Positions 51,471 through 62,537 of a stretch of 64,000 nt of DNA are shown here, piece after piece. The notes under the pieces were generated by a model. The model was given only the letters and a program-made list of their open reading frames with translations, made no database searches and was not told the origin of the DNA. Origin of the DNA: Verpa conica (taxonomy: Eukaryota; Ascomycota; Pezizomycetes; Pezizales; Morchellaceae); assembly GCA_033030425.1 (NCBI GenBank), contig JAUFSD010000019.1, forward strand, positions 1,302,001 through 1,366,000. The letters run 5' to 3'. Made by a program: the position numbers and the translations under genes. How positions within the stretch are numbered: the first letter of the stretch is position 1; the number at the start of each line of letters is the position of its first letter.

Positions 51471-51908
51471 ATGGTGCAGGTCTAAAGAACCCCTTTCGGG
51501 ACTCCTTCGTAAACTGGTGGCGCTATTGCGCACGCAATCGACTCGATCTTCCCGTAGGAGCAGTGTCAAAGATGACCTACTTCCGCAAGCGTGGGTCAGG
51601 TTTAGAATCAACCGCTCTATACGTTTCCCCGATATCTCTGAGACTGCCCGCGACATCCTCCCCTGTTTTTTGCTCAAAATCCAGAACCGCCCCAGCCAGC
51701 CTAGTGGTTTGAAGCAGTTTCTTGGTGTGGTCCCTCGGAGAGTTTGGGGGACCAAGTCCCCCATGATGAACACTAAATCTGGCTGCAATCGACTGTATCC
51801 TTCAAGCTGCTCATAACAATTAGGCTTGGCACTAATTACACCCATTAAAAATATTAATTCTTGGTAAAATTCAGAGTATTTTATTTAAGTCACTTTAATT
51901 CTTTTTTT

Positions 51909-51966
51909 TTTGGTGGTTGCAACCGAGAAAGTTGAAAGTGCGAACTGGTCTATACAAGCCCCCGTA
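51909..51966 (-). repeat. Right terminal inverted repeat
   Basis: Read on the minus strand it begins TACGGGGGC and differs from the left copy at one base in the first 35. It then diverges slightly, including one indel and a T tract near 51902-51911. Confidence 0.85.
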
Positions 51967-53901
51967 CTAAGGCAATATTTAAGTTTATGTCTTGTGGGGT
52001 TAGGTGTTGCCTCAGTAGGTATTCTTGTACTGTAAGATGAACTAGCCGGACCTCATCATCGTTGATCACAACCAAGTTAGCGCAGACATCTTTTATTGTC
52101 TCCAGATCGGGTATATCCAACTCGTCCAGTTCATCGTAGTGGCCTGGATTAACAGATACTGCTGTACAAAATTCACGCAGAGTAAGTGTCTGCCTAGCCC
52201 CTATGAGCCAGGATAGGACGTTTAGTGCTGGCTTTACGCAATCCTGCGGCTGGTCGTGTATCGCTTCCATGGCTCGACCATAGGTGTGGTCGATTAAGCT
52301 TTCGTCAGCTGTAGTAGACTTAAGCTTTTCCAATGCCTTTTCTATCTTTAATGGCGTACCTTGCTGATAGATATATTCGATACTCGATTGGGCAATCAAG
52401 AAACTATGATTATTAGCACAACAAATCTTTACTCAGTAGTCAAAGTTACTTACATTCCCTGTGAAGATTTAATAACTTCCCGGGCTATTCTGTCTTGTAG
52501 CCCTGCTATTTGAACAAAATTTCTTGCAAGTGGGCTCTTGTTGGTATATTGGGAGATATAAGTTTCTATATCTGGTTTTAACTTCTCAGCTGAGAATTCA
52601 ATTTTTGCCTGGTTGTGTACCCAAGCCTCCAAGATTGACCACTGCGGTCTACTTGTAGAAAAGACTTTAAATCTATCATTTTTCGTCTCGAGAAGGTGTA
52701 AAAGCCTTTGCTGAGTTTCTTCGCTGCTTTCGTCCATAGCATCAAAGACGAAAAACACCTGGGAGAATAAATTGGAGATCACGTGCAAGATCTCGCATAA
52801 CTCTACTTCCGTGGGCTTTCTACCTTGAGACACAGTTTTATCGTAGAAATTACGGACCGCCTCTGGTAATTCGGATATCTGGCTAGCGAGTTGTTTAACT
52901 AGGCTCGATAGGATATCTGTTGGTCCCTGCTGTTGCCTGTAGCTGAAGTATATATACGCTACTCCACAGTACTTGGTCGCTTTCTGGTCATATAGGTAAT
53001 CAATTATGAAAGAACTATCCCAGAAGCGATGTTATTAGTTTTTCAATAAAACAGATTTCTGCTCCATCTGGGGATTATACCTTAGGCATGTTTTTCCACA
53101 GCCCGCTAAATTATTTGTAAGTATTGATTGGCAAAAGCTGGGTTAAAAAAGACGTTATACATACGGTCCCCTAATCCATGGAGAAGCCAGGTATCGCCGG
53201 TTGTGAGCCAATCTTGGAATTCAGACTCGCTCAGAACCCACTCACAAGTGTTTGGATATCTGAGGTTGCTGATTTCGGTATGCCTTTCATCAATACTCTC
53301 GGGGTATATTTGATCAAGTACTTCTGCACGATCACGAGCAGCTATATAATAATTCAAAGAAGGTAGATCAGTCAATAAAAATGGTCTTTGACAATTTTGT
53401 AAGCTATAAGATCAAGCCCCTTACCAATTTGAGCAACTAGCCTGGCGTTGGAGGCTTCGACACTAGACTTATTTAGCAGGATTCGACTAAAATATATGGA
53501 ATAGCATACACATACTTTGAACTTATAGCGGGTAGGAGAATACTTTTTATTCTCTCAATACACAAACTAAAGTCAAGTGTTTCTCTCTCTTTCAAGGGCC
53601 ATCTCGGTCGGTTCGGCCCCCCGAGTCGAAGACTTTTCGAACTCAGCCTTTTTTGAAGCTCAAAAAGCGGTACGTTGCAGTCTATGAGTATCTCATAAGG
53701 AAGTAGAGATCTTGGTTCTCTATCGCTTAGATGTGTGAGCACCCCATTAAGTGAAACCAGCCCCGCTATTATTTCTTTAATCTCCTTTTCCAAGCTAGTA
53801 CCGGTCTTTGCTGCGTCTAAGTAATCATAGCACAGCGCAGATACCTTCCCCGTAATCTCAATAAGGGCGATGTTGCTGGCTGCAAAACCTATGGCCTCCA
53901 T

Positions 53902-54973
53902 AATTTCCACTGGTCTCTAGAGTATGTTCAATAGTCGATTGGGTAAGCTCTTCCTTTTGACTCGGATAGGCCAGCAGATCAGCTATATATCTCTAGTTTG
54001 TAAGTAGGGCGCTGAGGGTGTTTTAGAGCGATGTTTTTTAGGTAGAGGTGGTTTGTGAGGGTCTTGCGGCAAAGGCGAGGCTGTGTTTTGTGTAGCCTAA
54101 AACCCCACAACTTATTGGTGACGTGTCAATTCCCAATAATATGCATGGAAATAGGCCAAATGAGCACAGAAGGCTGTAGTTATATAAATACGGGAAAACC
54201 TTTGCGTTCTGATTCTAATAATCCCAAGCCAAGTCTTTTGGGGCTGTAAGTTAATCTAGGGGAGCTGAAATAAGGGCTAATATAATAGGAGCCTGGTACA
54301 TGCTTCTTTCTTAAGTTTATTATCATGTACATGTCAACATCTATACCAAATATACTTAACCCCATAGATAATCTTGTAAATTCCGCTCTTGTTTCTCGAT
54401 AACCCTAACCCACATTCGTTGTAATCTTACTAGAAACTACCACAGTGCTCTTGTAATGGTGGCTACTGCGGTAAGCGTGATTACAATACTTTATTCTTTT
54501 CCAGTAATATTCTACTGTTGCGCCGAAACAGGTTAGAGATGTGCATGTGTACCAGTACACAATAACCTCAAACTTACCTGTGGTATGTAGGTGTAATTAA
54601 GAGGCTCCAGGATTATTTAGGGTTTATGGTAGCAAGGTGGGGACGGAAGAACCATGGGCCAGAAATGTGATAATTTAAGGAATTTAGGTAGACTTGTGTC
54701 AAAAGTTAAGTTACATCTTCTCTAAGGAAGCCGTTGGTCCCACTCCTGTACAATACCTCCCAGGGCTAAATAGGGGAAACTCTAACCTTTACATATAGGC
54801 AACCCATCCTAACCTACGGATATCTAACTACCATGCTCGCTATAGCGCACCCAAAGAAAAATAATTATCTACGTACACCGGACCGCCATGCACTTAAAAC
54901 AGTCATACCCTATATTATAACATACCCCTTATGAAACTAACCATCAGTAGAATATTAATTCAAGGCTTTATCA
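53902..54973. other. Intergenic, no gene seen
   Basis: Upstream region of the broken NACHT-ankyrin gene and downstream of the membrane-ankyrin gene. A telomere-like AACCCTAACCC at 54401-54411 shares the longer phrase CTCGATAACCCTAACCC with the site at 12345-12361. No gene was seen. Confidence 0.5.
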
Positions 54974-57900
54974 TCAGAAGTAATGATTTGGACGACTCTC
55001 TACCAATAGCTTTTTTACAAGATCCTTTCTGTTTCCCTCCGCAATATTCATTGGTGTCTTCCCATCATTATCTCGGGCCCCAAGGTGTGCCCCATTCCGA
55101 GTAATACCTTAATCACGCCTCAGTATCCACCCTCTGCTGCCTTGTGTAATGGTGTTCTACCGGCCACGTTTTTAATATTTAGAGTTGCTCCACTGTCTAA
55201 TAAAAGCTGTATAACGGCCTCATATCCGTTGCTTGCCGCCGTATGTATCGCTGTATCTCCATTCTTATCCCGAGTGAGTAAATTGACGTCCTCGTCTATC
55301 AGCAACCTCACGCATTCCTGGCGTCCCATCTCTGCAGCCGTGTGAATCGCGGTTCTGCCATCCATGTCCTTAACGTCTCGGTTAATTCTTGGCTGCGATA
55401 ACAAGAGTTTGGCTATAGCCTCGTGGCCATTTCTCACTGCGATATGGAGTGCTGTCTCTCTATGATTATTCGTGATACTTGGGTCAGACCCGTTTTCGAG
55501 GAGTAGCTTTACAATCGTTATTTTCCCTGCCCCTGCTGCTAAATAGAGTGCTGTTTTCCCGAGTTTGTCTTTAACGTCTAGACTGCCTCCACCTTGGATT
55601 AAGAGCTCTACTGTAGATCTGTGCCCGTGTTGCGCTGCTAAGTGGATTGCCGTTCTGCCTCCAATATCTTTATTGTCGGGGTTTGACCCTTTCTCTAGGA
55701 AAAGCTCTACAAGCTTCTCTGTCCAACCTCGGCTACCTTATGTATTGCTGTTCTACCATGTTTGTCTTTCGTGTCAGGGTCGGCTCCATATTGTATAAGG
55801 AGCTCAACTATGGCTTTATGTCCGCTCATCGCCGCTATTTGCATCGGTGTCGTGCCAGTATTATCTCTCGAGTCTGGATCGCATCCCAAATCTATTAATT
55901 CCAGTAGGACGTCTTTATGACCCTTTTCAGCTGCACTATGTATTGGGGTTCTTGAATCTTCATCTTTTGCGTTTAAGTCGCCACCCCCTTGAACTAAAAG
56001 CCTCAAGATAGCCTCGTGGCCTTCTGCTGCTGCTTTGTGGATTGCTGTTTGGCCACAGTGATCTTTGACGTCCGGATCTGACCCTTCATTGAGAAAGAAC
56101 TCCACAATCGATTCCCCTCCCCTTTCCACTGCGCTATGCATTGCTGTTCTGCCTAGTTTATCCCTCGAATCCGGATCAACCCCAATATTCAGCAAGTATT
56201 TCACCACATCCCCACACCCGCTGCCTGCTGCTGAATGCATTGCTGTTTTACCACTCTTATCCCTCGTGAACTGGTCTGACCCTTTCTCAATCAAGAATTT
56301 TACAACTTTAATGCAACCTTTCTCAGCTGCTTTATGCATTGCTGATCTACCATCTTTATCTTTGACGTCTGGATCGGCTCCTCTCGCGACTAAAAACTTA
56401 ACAATAGCTTGGTTGTCTACTTCCGCAGCCATATGCACCGCTGTCCTATCAAAACCGTCTTTTTGGTCTAGGCCAGCCCCCCTCTCCACTAGCAGTTTCG
56501 CTGTTTCTTCTTCATCCCCCTCAATTGCTACTAATAAGTGTAAAGGCGTTTTTCCTTCCGAGTTTTGCTCATTGATGCCCGCGCCGTTGTCGAGCAGCAG
56601 TTTGATTATATTCTGCCTACCGGTTCTCGTGGAAGAACTCATTACTAGGTGAAGTGCCGTTTGGTTTTCGGAATCGCGGGATGCTGGATCGGCCCCAAAT
56701 GATAGTAATATCTTGACCAACGTTTCATCCCCTCGTTGTACTGCGTTAGAAAGTGGTGTTTTGCCCTCGCTCGACAGCTCATCAACATCACGACCTTCGT
56801 CATTTATAAGAGCCTCATATAAATCTCTTGCTCGACCAGTTCGGATAGCATAATGGAGAGGAAAGAGAATATCCTCCGTGTTGGTTTGTGTATCTGTGGC
56901 TCTCTCACTAGCTGTAGAATCTGCCGAAGGGGATTCAAGCTCGATAAGATCTTCAGTAAGCTTTCTCCCAAATATCCTGAGATATAATCTCATTACCCGG
57001 GTTTCCGGGTGATCTCGGCCAAGTCCCACTACCAATGCCTTCACAAGTTTCATGCACTCTCTACGACCTTGGTCATAGTTATTTTGAGCTATAAGAATGC
57101 TGACTTTGTTTACGCACAAGTTGCGAATTCGTGCACAGACCTTTCCCATATGCATATGATTGCTTTCGCCAGGGTTCTCGTCTCCGAATTCCTTTAGATG
57201 GTCTAAGATATCTGGGACTCTATCCAAAATATTGGGAAGCGTGTCGGCCTCGAACAGAGCAGGCACAATAATTCTGTAGGCGTCGTCAATAGTCGCTAAT
57301 CCAGACCGCGTGAGGATCTCAGCAAGGCCATCGACATCCTTATTAGAGACTTTGAGAACGCGCTTGCCGGTAATAGGCTCGATCGTTGTTTCGGACTCGA
57401 TTGGCGTAATCTTCTTAGCGGCGGCAGTCATGAACTTAGATAAGATGAACTGGGCGCACATTTGTCTAAGAGAGGTTGTATTGATTATTCCTTGGAGCAT
57501 TCCTGCTGTCGGTGCTGGGCCCATACAGTATAAAACGCGGGAATTGCGGATCTGACGGGTGTCGCGCACCTCATCGATAGTTGGTAGGTCAATGGAATCG
57601 ATCTCTCTAGAAATCCACCAGTCACACAGTACATGCCCAACATCATTGCCTCCCTCGCCAGTCGTACCAATAACCCATAGATTTTCGGCTTCTTCTGTGA
57701 TATGAGATTCTCTAAGATAGGATACCCATAAGGAGAAAACGGCCTCCATGTCCTCCCGATTGACTCTCCATGGACCCAACTCTCCTCCGACTCTGCTCCG
57801 GCTTATTCTTAACTTCAAAAGACTACTTACGGTAGCAGATTCATTGGTAGTAGTAACAGGCAAATCCCAATAGAACTCGTCAAGATCCTTGTCGACTGGC

Positions 57901-59714
57901 AAAATACCACCCCCAGAAGGGCTCCAAAGATGATTCATGATGGCTTCAATAGTTTCTACGAGAGAAACTACCGTACCGTGAATTTTCGTCTTCCAGGTGG
58001 AGCCCGCCATCTGGCCGAGCCTGATCCTGGCCTTCAAGACTCTGGAAATAGGACTTGTTGGGTCGGGCTCAAGTACGTGGGGCTCGGGTAAATCTCTAGT
58101 GACAACATTCCATACACTACAATGTACCATTTGCTTTGAAATAAAGTCGAGCTCGTGGCCTTTGGGTAATTCCTTGACATAATGTTTGTTCCAGCTAGGA
58201 CTAGGGCCTATTTTGAAAGTCTGGAGCTTGGTGGTGAGGTTCCTGCGAAGAACCACCCGCAGCATGGTCATAATTCCCATGGCAAGAAGTTGACAAAGAG
58301 TTGCTGAATAGTGCATTGCGCGAAGGCTATGTTGGGAACATGTCATATTAGTATAGTGCATATGAGTATCAATAAACCTAGAAAACCTTACCCCACAAAT
58401 TGGAGAACAAAACCTATGCATATTAGTATAAATCGCACGGATAAAAAAATAGTGATAAAGCTTGTAACTTACCACAGACACTAATAACTGCACCCAGAGT
58501 AGTCAAAATGTGGTAGTGCTTCTCCTTTGATTCTAACGGTCGAGATGTCGTTATAGATTTTCGTCCCCGGGCAGCATATATAGCATAGGATTTGAATTTC
58601 TGGTCGTTAACCGTTTGCCCTCTCTGTAACCAGAGGATCTGTAAAGGTCTTTCATCGCCGCTTTCCACCCTCCACTCATTCTCCACTGTGCTTTTCTCAA
58701 TAACATAGGCGCAGAGAAACATCCCGACGAAAACTCCCAAGGTCCCAACCAACATGAGTGGAAATGCATGCTTTGGCGCCCTATACCCATCTTTATTCCA
58801 CTGCCATCCAGAATAACTGACTGTCGTCCAATTAAATACCATCGCACCGGCTTGTAGTACCACTCCTACCAATCCAATTAATCGTAACTCCCACTTTTCA
58901 ACCGAAGGATTTGTGGTATTCAATGAGATATTTGGTGCTGCGATGTCGGCCAAGAGTGGGTAGGATTCGCTATCAGGGTCCCTCCTACCACTCGCAAATA
59001 GTCTACCTAGCATCATCCAAAGCAGGTGCGGATGGCCCGTACTTCGGCTCAAACAGTTGTGTTTATCCAGCGAAGGCTCCAAGACATCTTTACGCGCATA
59101 GACTCCGTGGTGGTTTTGAGTATCTATGTCCACCACACTCCCAGCGTTCTCCCTATCATACAATAACTCGATGATATCCGGAGATCCAGCTACGCGAACA
59201 ATACCGATACCGTTCCATAATTCGCAGACATCCGGTGAAGTTGAGCTAATCAAAATATTAGAGGTCATAGAAACTATATGACGTATTGGGAAATGTAGAG
59301 TAAGAACCTCATGACTTCAATCTCCGCCTGAGCTCCCGGCTCCCTGGCTCGTCCAATTATCGCCTTCAAGGTTTTATTCCCGGCGACACGTATCGCGCAA
59401 GTTATCGCGGTTATCATGCCTAGCGGAGCGCATGCGAATATGACATGCTCCAGCCAGTGCATGCTTTGGCCTAGGTACTGTTTTGCGACCTGTTCCCCGA
59501 AGAGCGCAATCAGGGGTGCTAGGGTGATAAATTGATTAGAAACTATAAAATTCTATAAAAAAAAGGGGATTACTATACCAAGGTCGCTTAACAGGTTGTT
59601 TGAGAAATTATCACCGGCAGATTCAGTAACAGCCGCTAGAACAGGTAAAGCATATAGAGTAACAACGAGTAGCATTGTTTTGTCTGGGTATCGATAGTGG
59701 TAAAACATCTCCAT
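54974..59714 (-). pseudogene. Membrane-anchored ankyrin protein with decayed 3' end
   Basis: Exons 59714-59579, 59518-59308, 59245-58473, 58413-58392 and 58326-55707 give an unbroken 1253-codon frame. The N-terminal membrane region has helices such as LLVVTLYALPVLAAV, VIFACAPLGMITAITCAIRV, LIGLVGVVLQAGAMVFNW, LMLVGTLGVFVGMFLCAYVI and LTTLGAVISVCGFVLQFV, with APLIALFGEQVAKQYLGQS between helices 1 and 2. It belongs to a known but uncharacterised fungal family of multi-pass proteins with cytosolic ankyrins. About 12 ankyrin repeats follow before a 1-base loss at about 55720 ends the frame. In the shifted frame, ankyrin coding continues (LVELFLEKGSNPD ... GRTPLHKAAEGGY) to a TGA at 55122-55120. 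After another 1-base loss in a G run near 55090-55093 it runs to a natural stop at 54976-54974. A shortened protein may still be made, or the two indels may be assembly errors. Confidence 0.8.
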
Positions 59715-62537
59715 GATTCAAACCAAGGTCGATTAGGGCGGGATAATATCAAGGCTGAGGAGATGCTAAGCGCTTCTATCGTTCGCGATGTAGCGTCTTA
59801 TCTTATATCTTATCAATCTAATAACCTAACCACTTGATGGAAGGCCTTAAATGTCTGCCTGGCTATAGATTATTGATATCCATAGCTGTATGTATTGTAT
59901 GTTAACAAATTAAACCGTACATCGGCTGCAACAACACACTACTGGGTATAGCTAAGCCTGTAACAACCACAAAAAAAGATAAAAACCTGGAATAAAGTAA
60001 AGAATAAGAAATTAGTATTCAGTGATGCACTCTATATAGTATATGGGGTCAAGTGATCATTCAGTTTCTCTGAATTATTAATATTGTCAGAGGGCTAAAA
60101 ATGCGAAAACTTAACACTTCTCAACAACAGATCAACAAATGAAAAATTTAATGATTCTTAGTTAAGTATCTAAACTTAGGACCATAAAGATTACAATCAC
60201 GCAATAAAATAATTTTTGTCTACATGCTAAAGTACATAACTCCACAAGTATCTTTACAGTTGCCTAGCCAATTTGAGCCACTCCCCCCACACTTCCTTCC
60301 CTATTCTTTTTTTATATGAAGTAAATATCTCAAAAGAACTACCTATTTGCTTTTCTACCATGATTATAAGTGCCTTTGTGTTAAGTTGTTGGTGATTGTT
60401 ATATTTTATACATTTCAGGTTGGTTGTCATGTACGGTTTAATTTGTTAACGTACAATACATACTGTGCATCAGAACGATGCTAGCCCTGTTGTAAACCCA
60501 GCCTCACACAGCGACCCACCAAATGGTGTAACTGCATCTGCCGAGGGCCCGATTAAGTTTTAAACGACTTGGAATTATTCTATTACATAACATCTGATGG
60601 ATAGCAATTGTAATATGGGCCTGGGCGGTAGACATACACAATCGTGACATTGATAATCGCTTCGCTATGAACCGGAATGACCCTCCTCCCATGGCACTAA
60701 CCTAGATTTTAAGGTCTTGAATGGTAGGAGGTTTTACTACTAGGAACCACAAAGGACAAGGAACAACAGATACCTCGAGTTCGTGCCGACACTGTTGGGG
60801 GAGCCTTTCGTATACCAACGGTTGGCGTGCATACCTTCCAGATGCCATCCACTGCCAAATTATCCAGTAAAAATATAAAACTTTTACAACACGGTCTACT
60901 AACACCAATACAGCCTTTGGTGCTTGTAGATAGGCAAGTTTATGAATTTGCCTTGGACTAGTATTCCCTTTTATGGTACGGTACCAAGAGTAGCGCCAAG
61001 ACAGTGCACGGGGTAGTTCCCGTGACAGGCGCTTTGCTACCACCGCATTACCCTCACACCTCAGCTTTAAGCCTCAATTCTTCGTGGGATAAGCCATCAC
61101 CCCGGTTTTAGGAAAAAAGGAGGCTGCTAGGCGTTGGCCTCGAGTTTCTAGGATAGAGGATTAAATGGTACAGTAGGGCAGTTCTTTACCCCAGAAAAGC
61201 GGTTGGAGTCAATTCTGAGTTTGTGATCACGTGTTCTTGCGCTGCTCTCACTAATGTTGATAGATGCAATGCGCTCTACATTCTTGGGAGCGGGGGGTTA
61301 CAGTATAACCCCCGATAACTAGGAATTTTTTTGTTTCAACTATGAGATAGGATTTATTTCATTTCTGGGAACTAGAGCCGGTAGACAGAATCCAGTGGTA
61401 CAGTGAGTTTCATTCACGCGAGGGTTAGCCATATCCCACAAACATTCGAGTATTATTGCCAGACCCCCCACCTCTAGTCTCATCTCTATACCGCTTCTCT
61501 TTATATGTTGGGCTCGACAATGTATATAAGCAGCCGGCGAATCATCTCCAGCGGTTGTGTCTCGTACCTTACTAGCCAGCACTTAAGGGGTTAACCACCG
61601 AAAGAACATCAATAATATATTTATTTCTCACGTTTTTACCGAGTATCTTAATAGATGCATGTATTCGTATTATTTAAAGCTGGAATTATCTACACCGGTT
61701 ATTCGAGCACAATTATGTACTCAAGACTAGTATAGCTACGACTTATAGGTCCAGGCTTCAAAGGTAGAACTGCCACATTCTTCTTCCTAGGTATTATATT
61801 TGCCTAATATGAGGATAGGGTATATGTACGGGAGTCCATTTATTTTCAGTTGATCCCTAGTATGGGGAATTATAATGTGTCAAAATTTGAATTTTTCACA
61901 GGTGGTATGTCTGTTTTTGGAACTCTTGCGCTTCTCAGGAGGGGGGAGGTAGTAATATAGAATCACCAAGTAGTACTTTCTATATACTCAACCCTATTTT
62001 GATATGTATACCCTTAAAATAGCACAATATCAATTCAGGAAATACCAAGGTAATAGGAGAAGGATGCACTGAGATGGAAAGGATTAAAATACCCAGCAGC
62101 TATTTAATGGGCAGGCTCAAAATAAGGGGCACAAGTAAAGAATATGGTATATATTCAAGATACCCACAACCAAAAGCTCATTATGCAAAAGTCTAGGTCT
62201 TGTTAGGTTACATTGGCTACACCAATACGTCGGGGTATCATGACCCAGGTCTACAGGATATAAGTACAAGCCAACAACCTAGTCTCAAATAAATCATATG
62301 CAGTAACATGATTCCTCTATTGAAGCGGTAAACGTCGAGCAAATTTAAAGAGAAACAAAACGAAACAATTATCCAAAGAAATCCTTATAAAAAGATTAAA
62401 CATTCTGACCATGCTATTATGATAACACATTTTCTTTTGACTGTCCAACCCAGAAATCCCTCCATCCATGACAGAGGCTTCAGTCTAAGCTCTTACGAGC
62501 TTTCAACTATCCTTTTTGACAGTACGTCATCGCTACT
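59715..62537. other. Gene-poor block
   Basis: Open stretches at 60702-61043 and 61340-61582 (-) have no recognisable domain or splice partners. The region is AT-rich. A G run near 61290 is followed by ACCCCC. It probably holds the promoter of the membrane-ankyrin gene on its left edge. Confidence 0.5.

Larger units (their letters stand above)
49112..51966. mobile_element. 2.85-kb insertion with long terminal inverted repeats, non-coding, class uncertain
   Basis: The two ends are inverted copies: 49118 onward reads TACGGGGGCGTGTATAGACC, and 51966 backward reads TACGGGGGCTTGTATAGACC. They agree at 34 of 35 positions and at lower identity to about 58 bases. A 5-bp direct repeat, CTAAG on the + strand (49112-49116 and 51967-51971), flanks the element and looks like a target-site duplication. 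A TA dinucleotide at the very ends is an alternative reading. The host is a NACHT-ankyrin exon whose frame is restored by removing the element plus one CTAAG copy. No transposase is visible, and the interior consists of LTR-like direct repeats. It is therefore probably a non-autonomous element that picked up, or was invaded by, other repeats. TIR length and duplication size do not match one superfamily cleanly. Confidence 0.8.
46053..53901 (-). pseudogene. NACHT-ankyrin STAND gene broken by an inserted element and a nonsense codon
   Basis: Exons 53901-53516, 53462-53425, 53341-53165, 53105-53081, 53014-52454 and 52403-51967 read in phase. They cover a STAND N-terminal domain (MEAIGFAASNIALIEITGK), a linker (PESIDERHTEISNLRYP), a split P-loop GDPGCGKT, Walker B VFFVFDAMDES, and the post-NACHT region ending LVHLTVQEYLL. 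At 51966 the frame enters an element with terminal inverted repeats. It resumes at 49111 with ACCTYLSFD, the usual continuation in this family, and runs through about 25 ankyrin repeats to a stop at 46053. Deleting 51966-49112 rejoins the frame exactly. A second lesion is an in-frame TAG at 48035-48033 inside an ankyrin LHWAA motif (TGG expected). Without lesions the protein would be about 1560 residues. The 5' part could still make a ~540-residue NACHT fragment. Relatives act in fungal non-self recognition. Confidence 0.85.
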
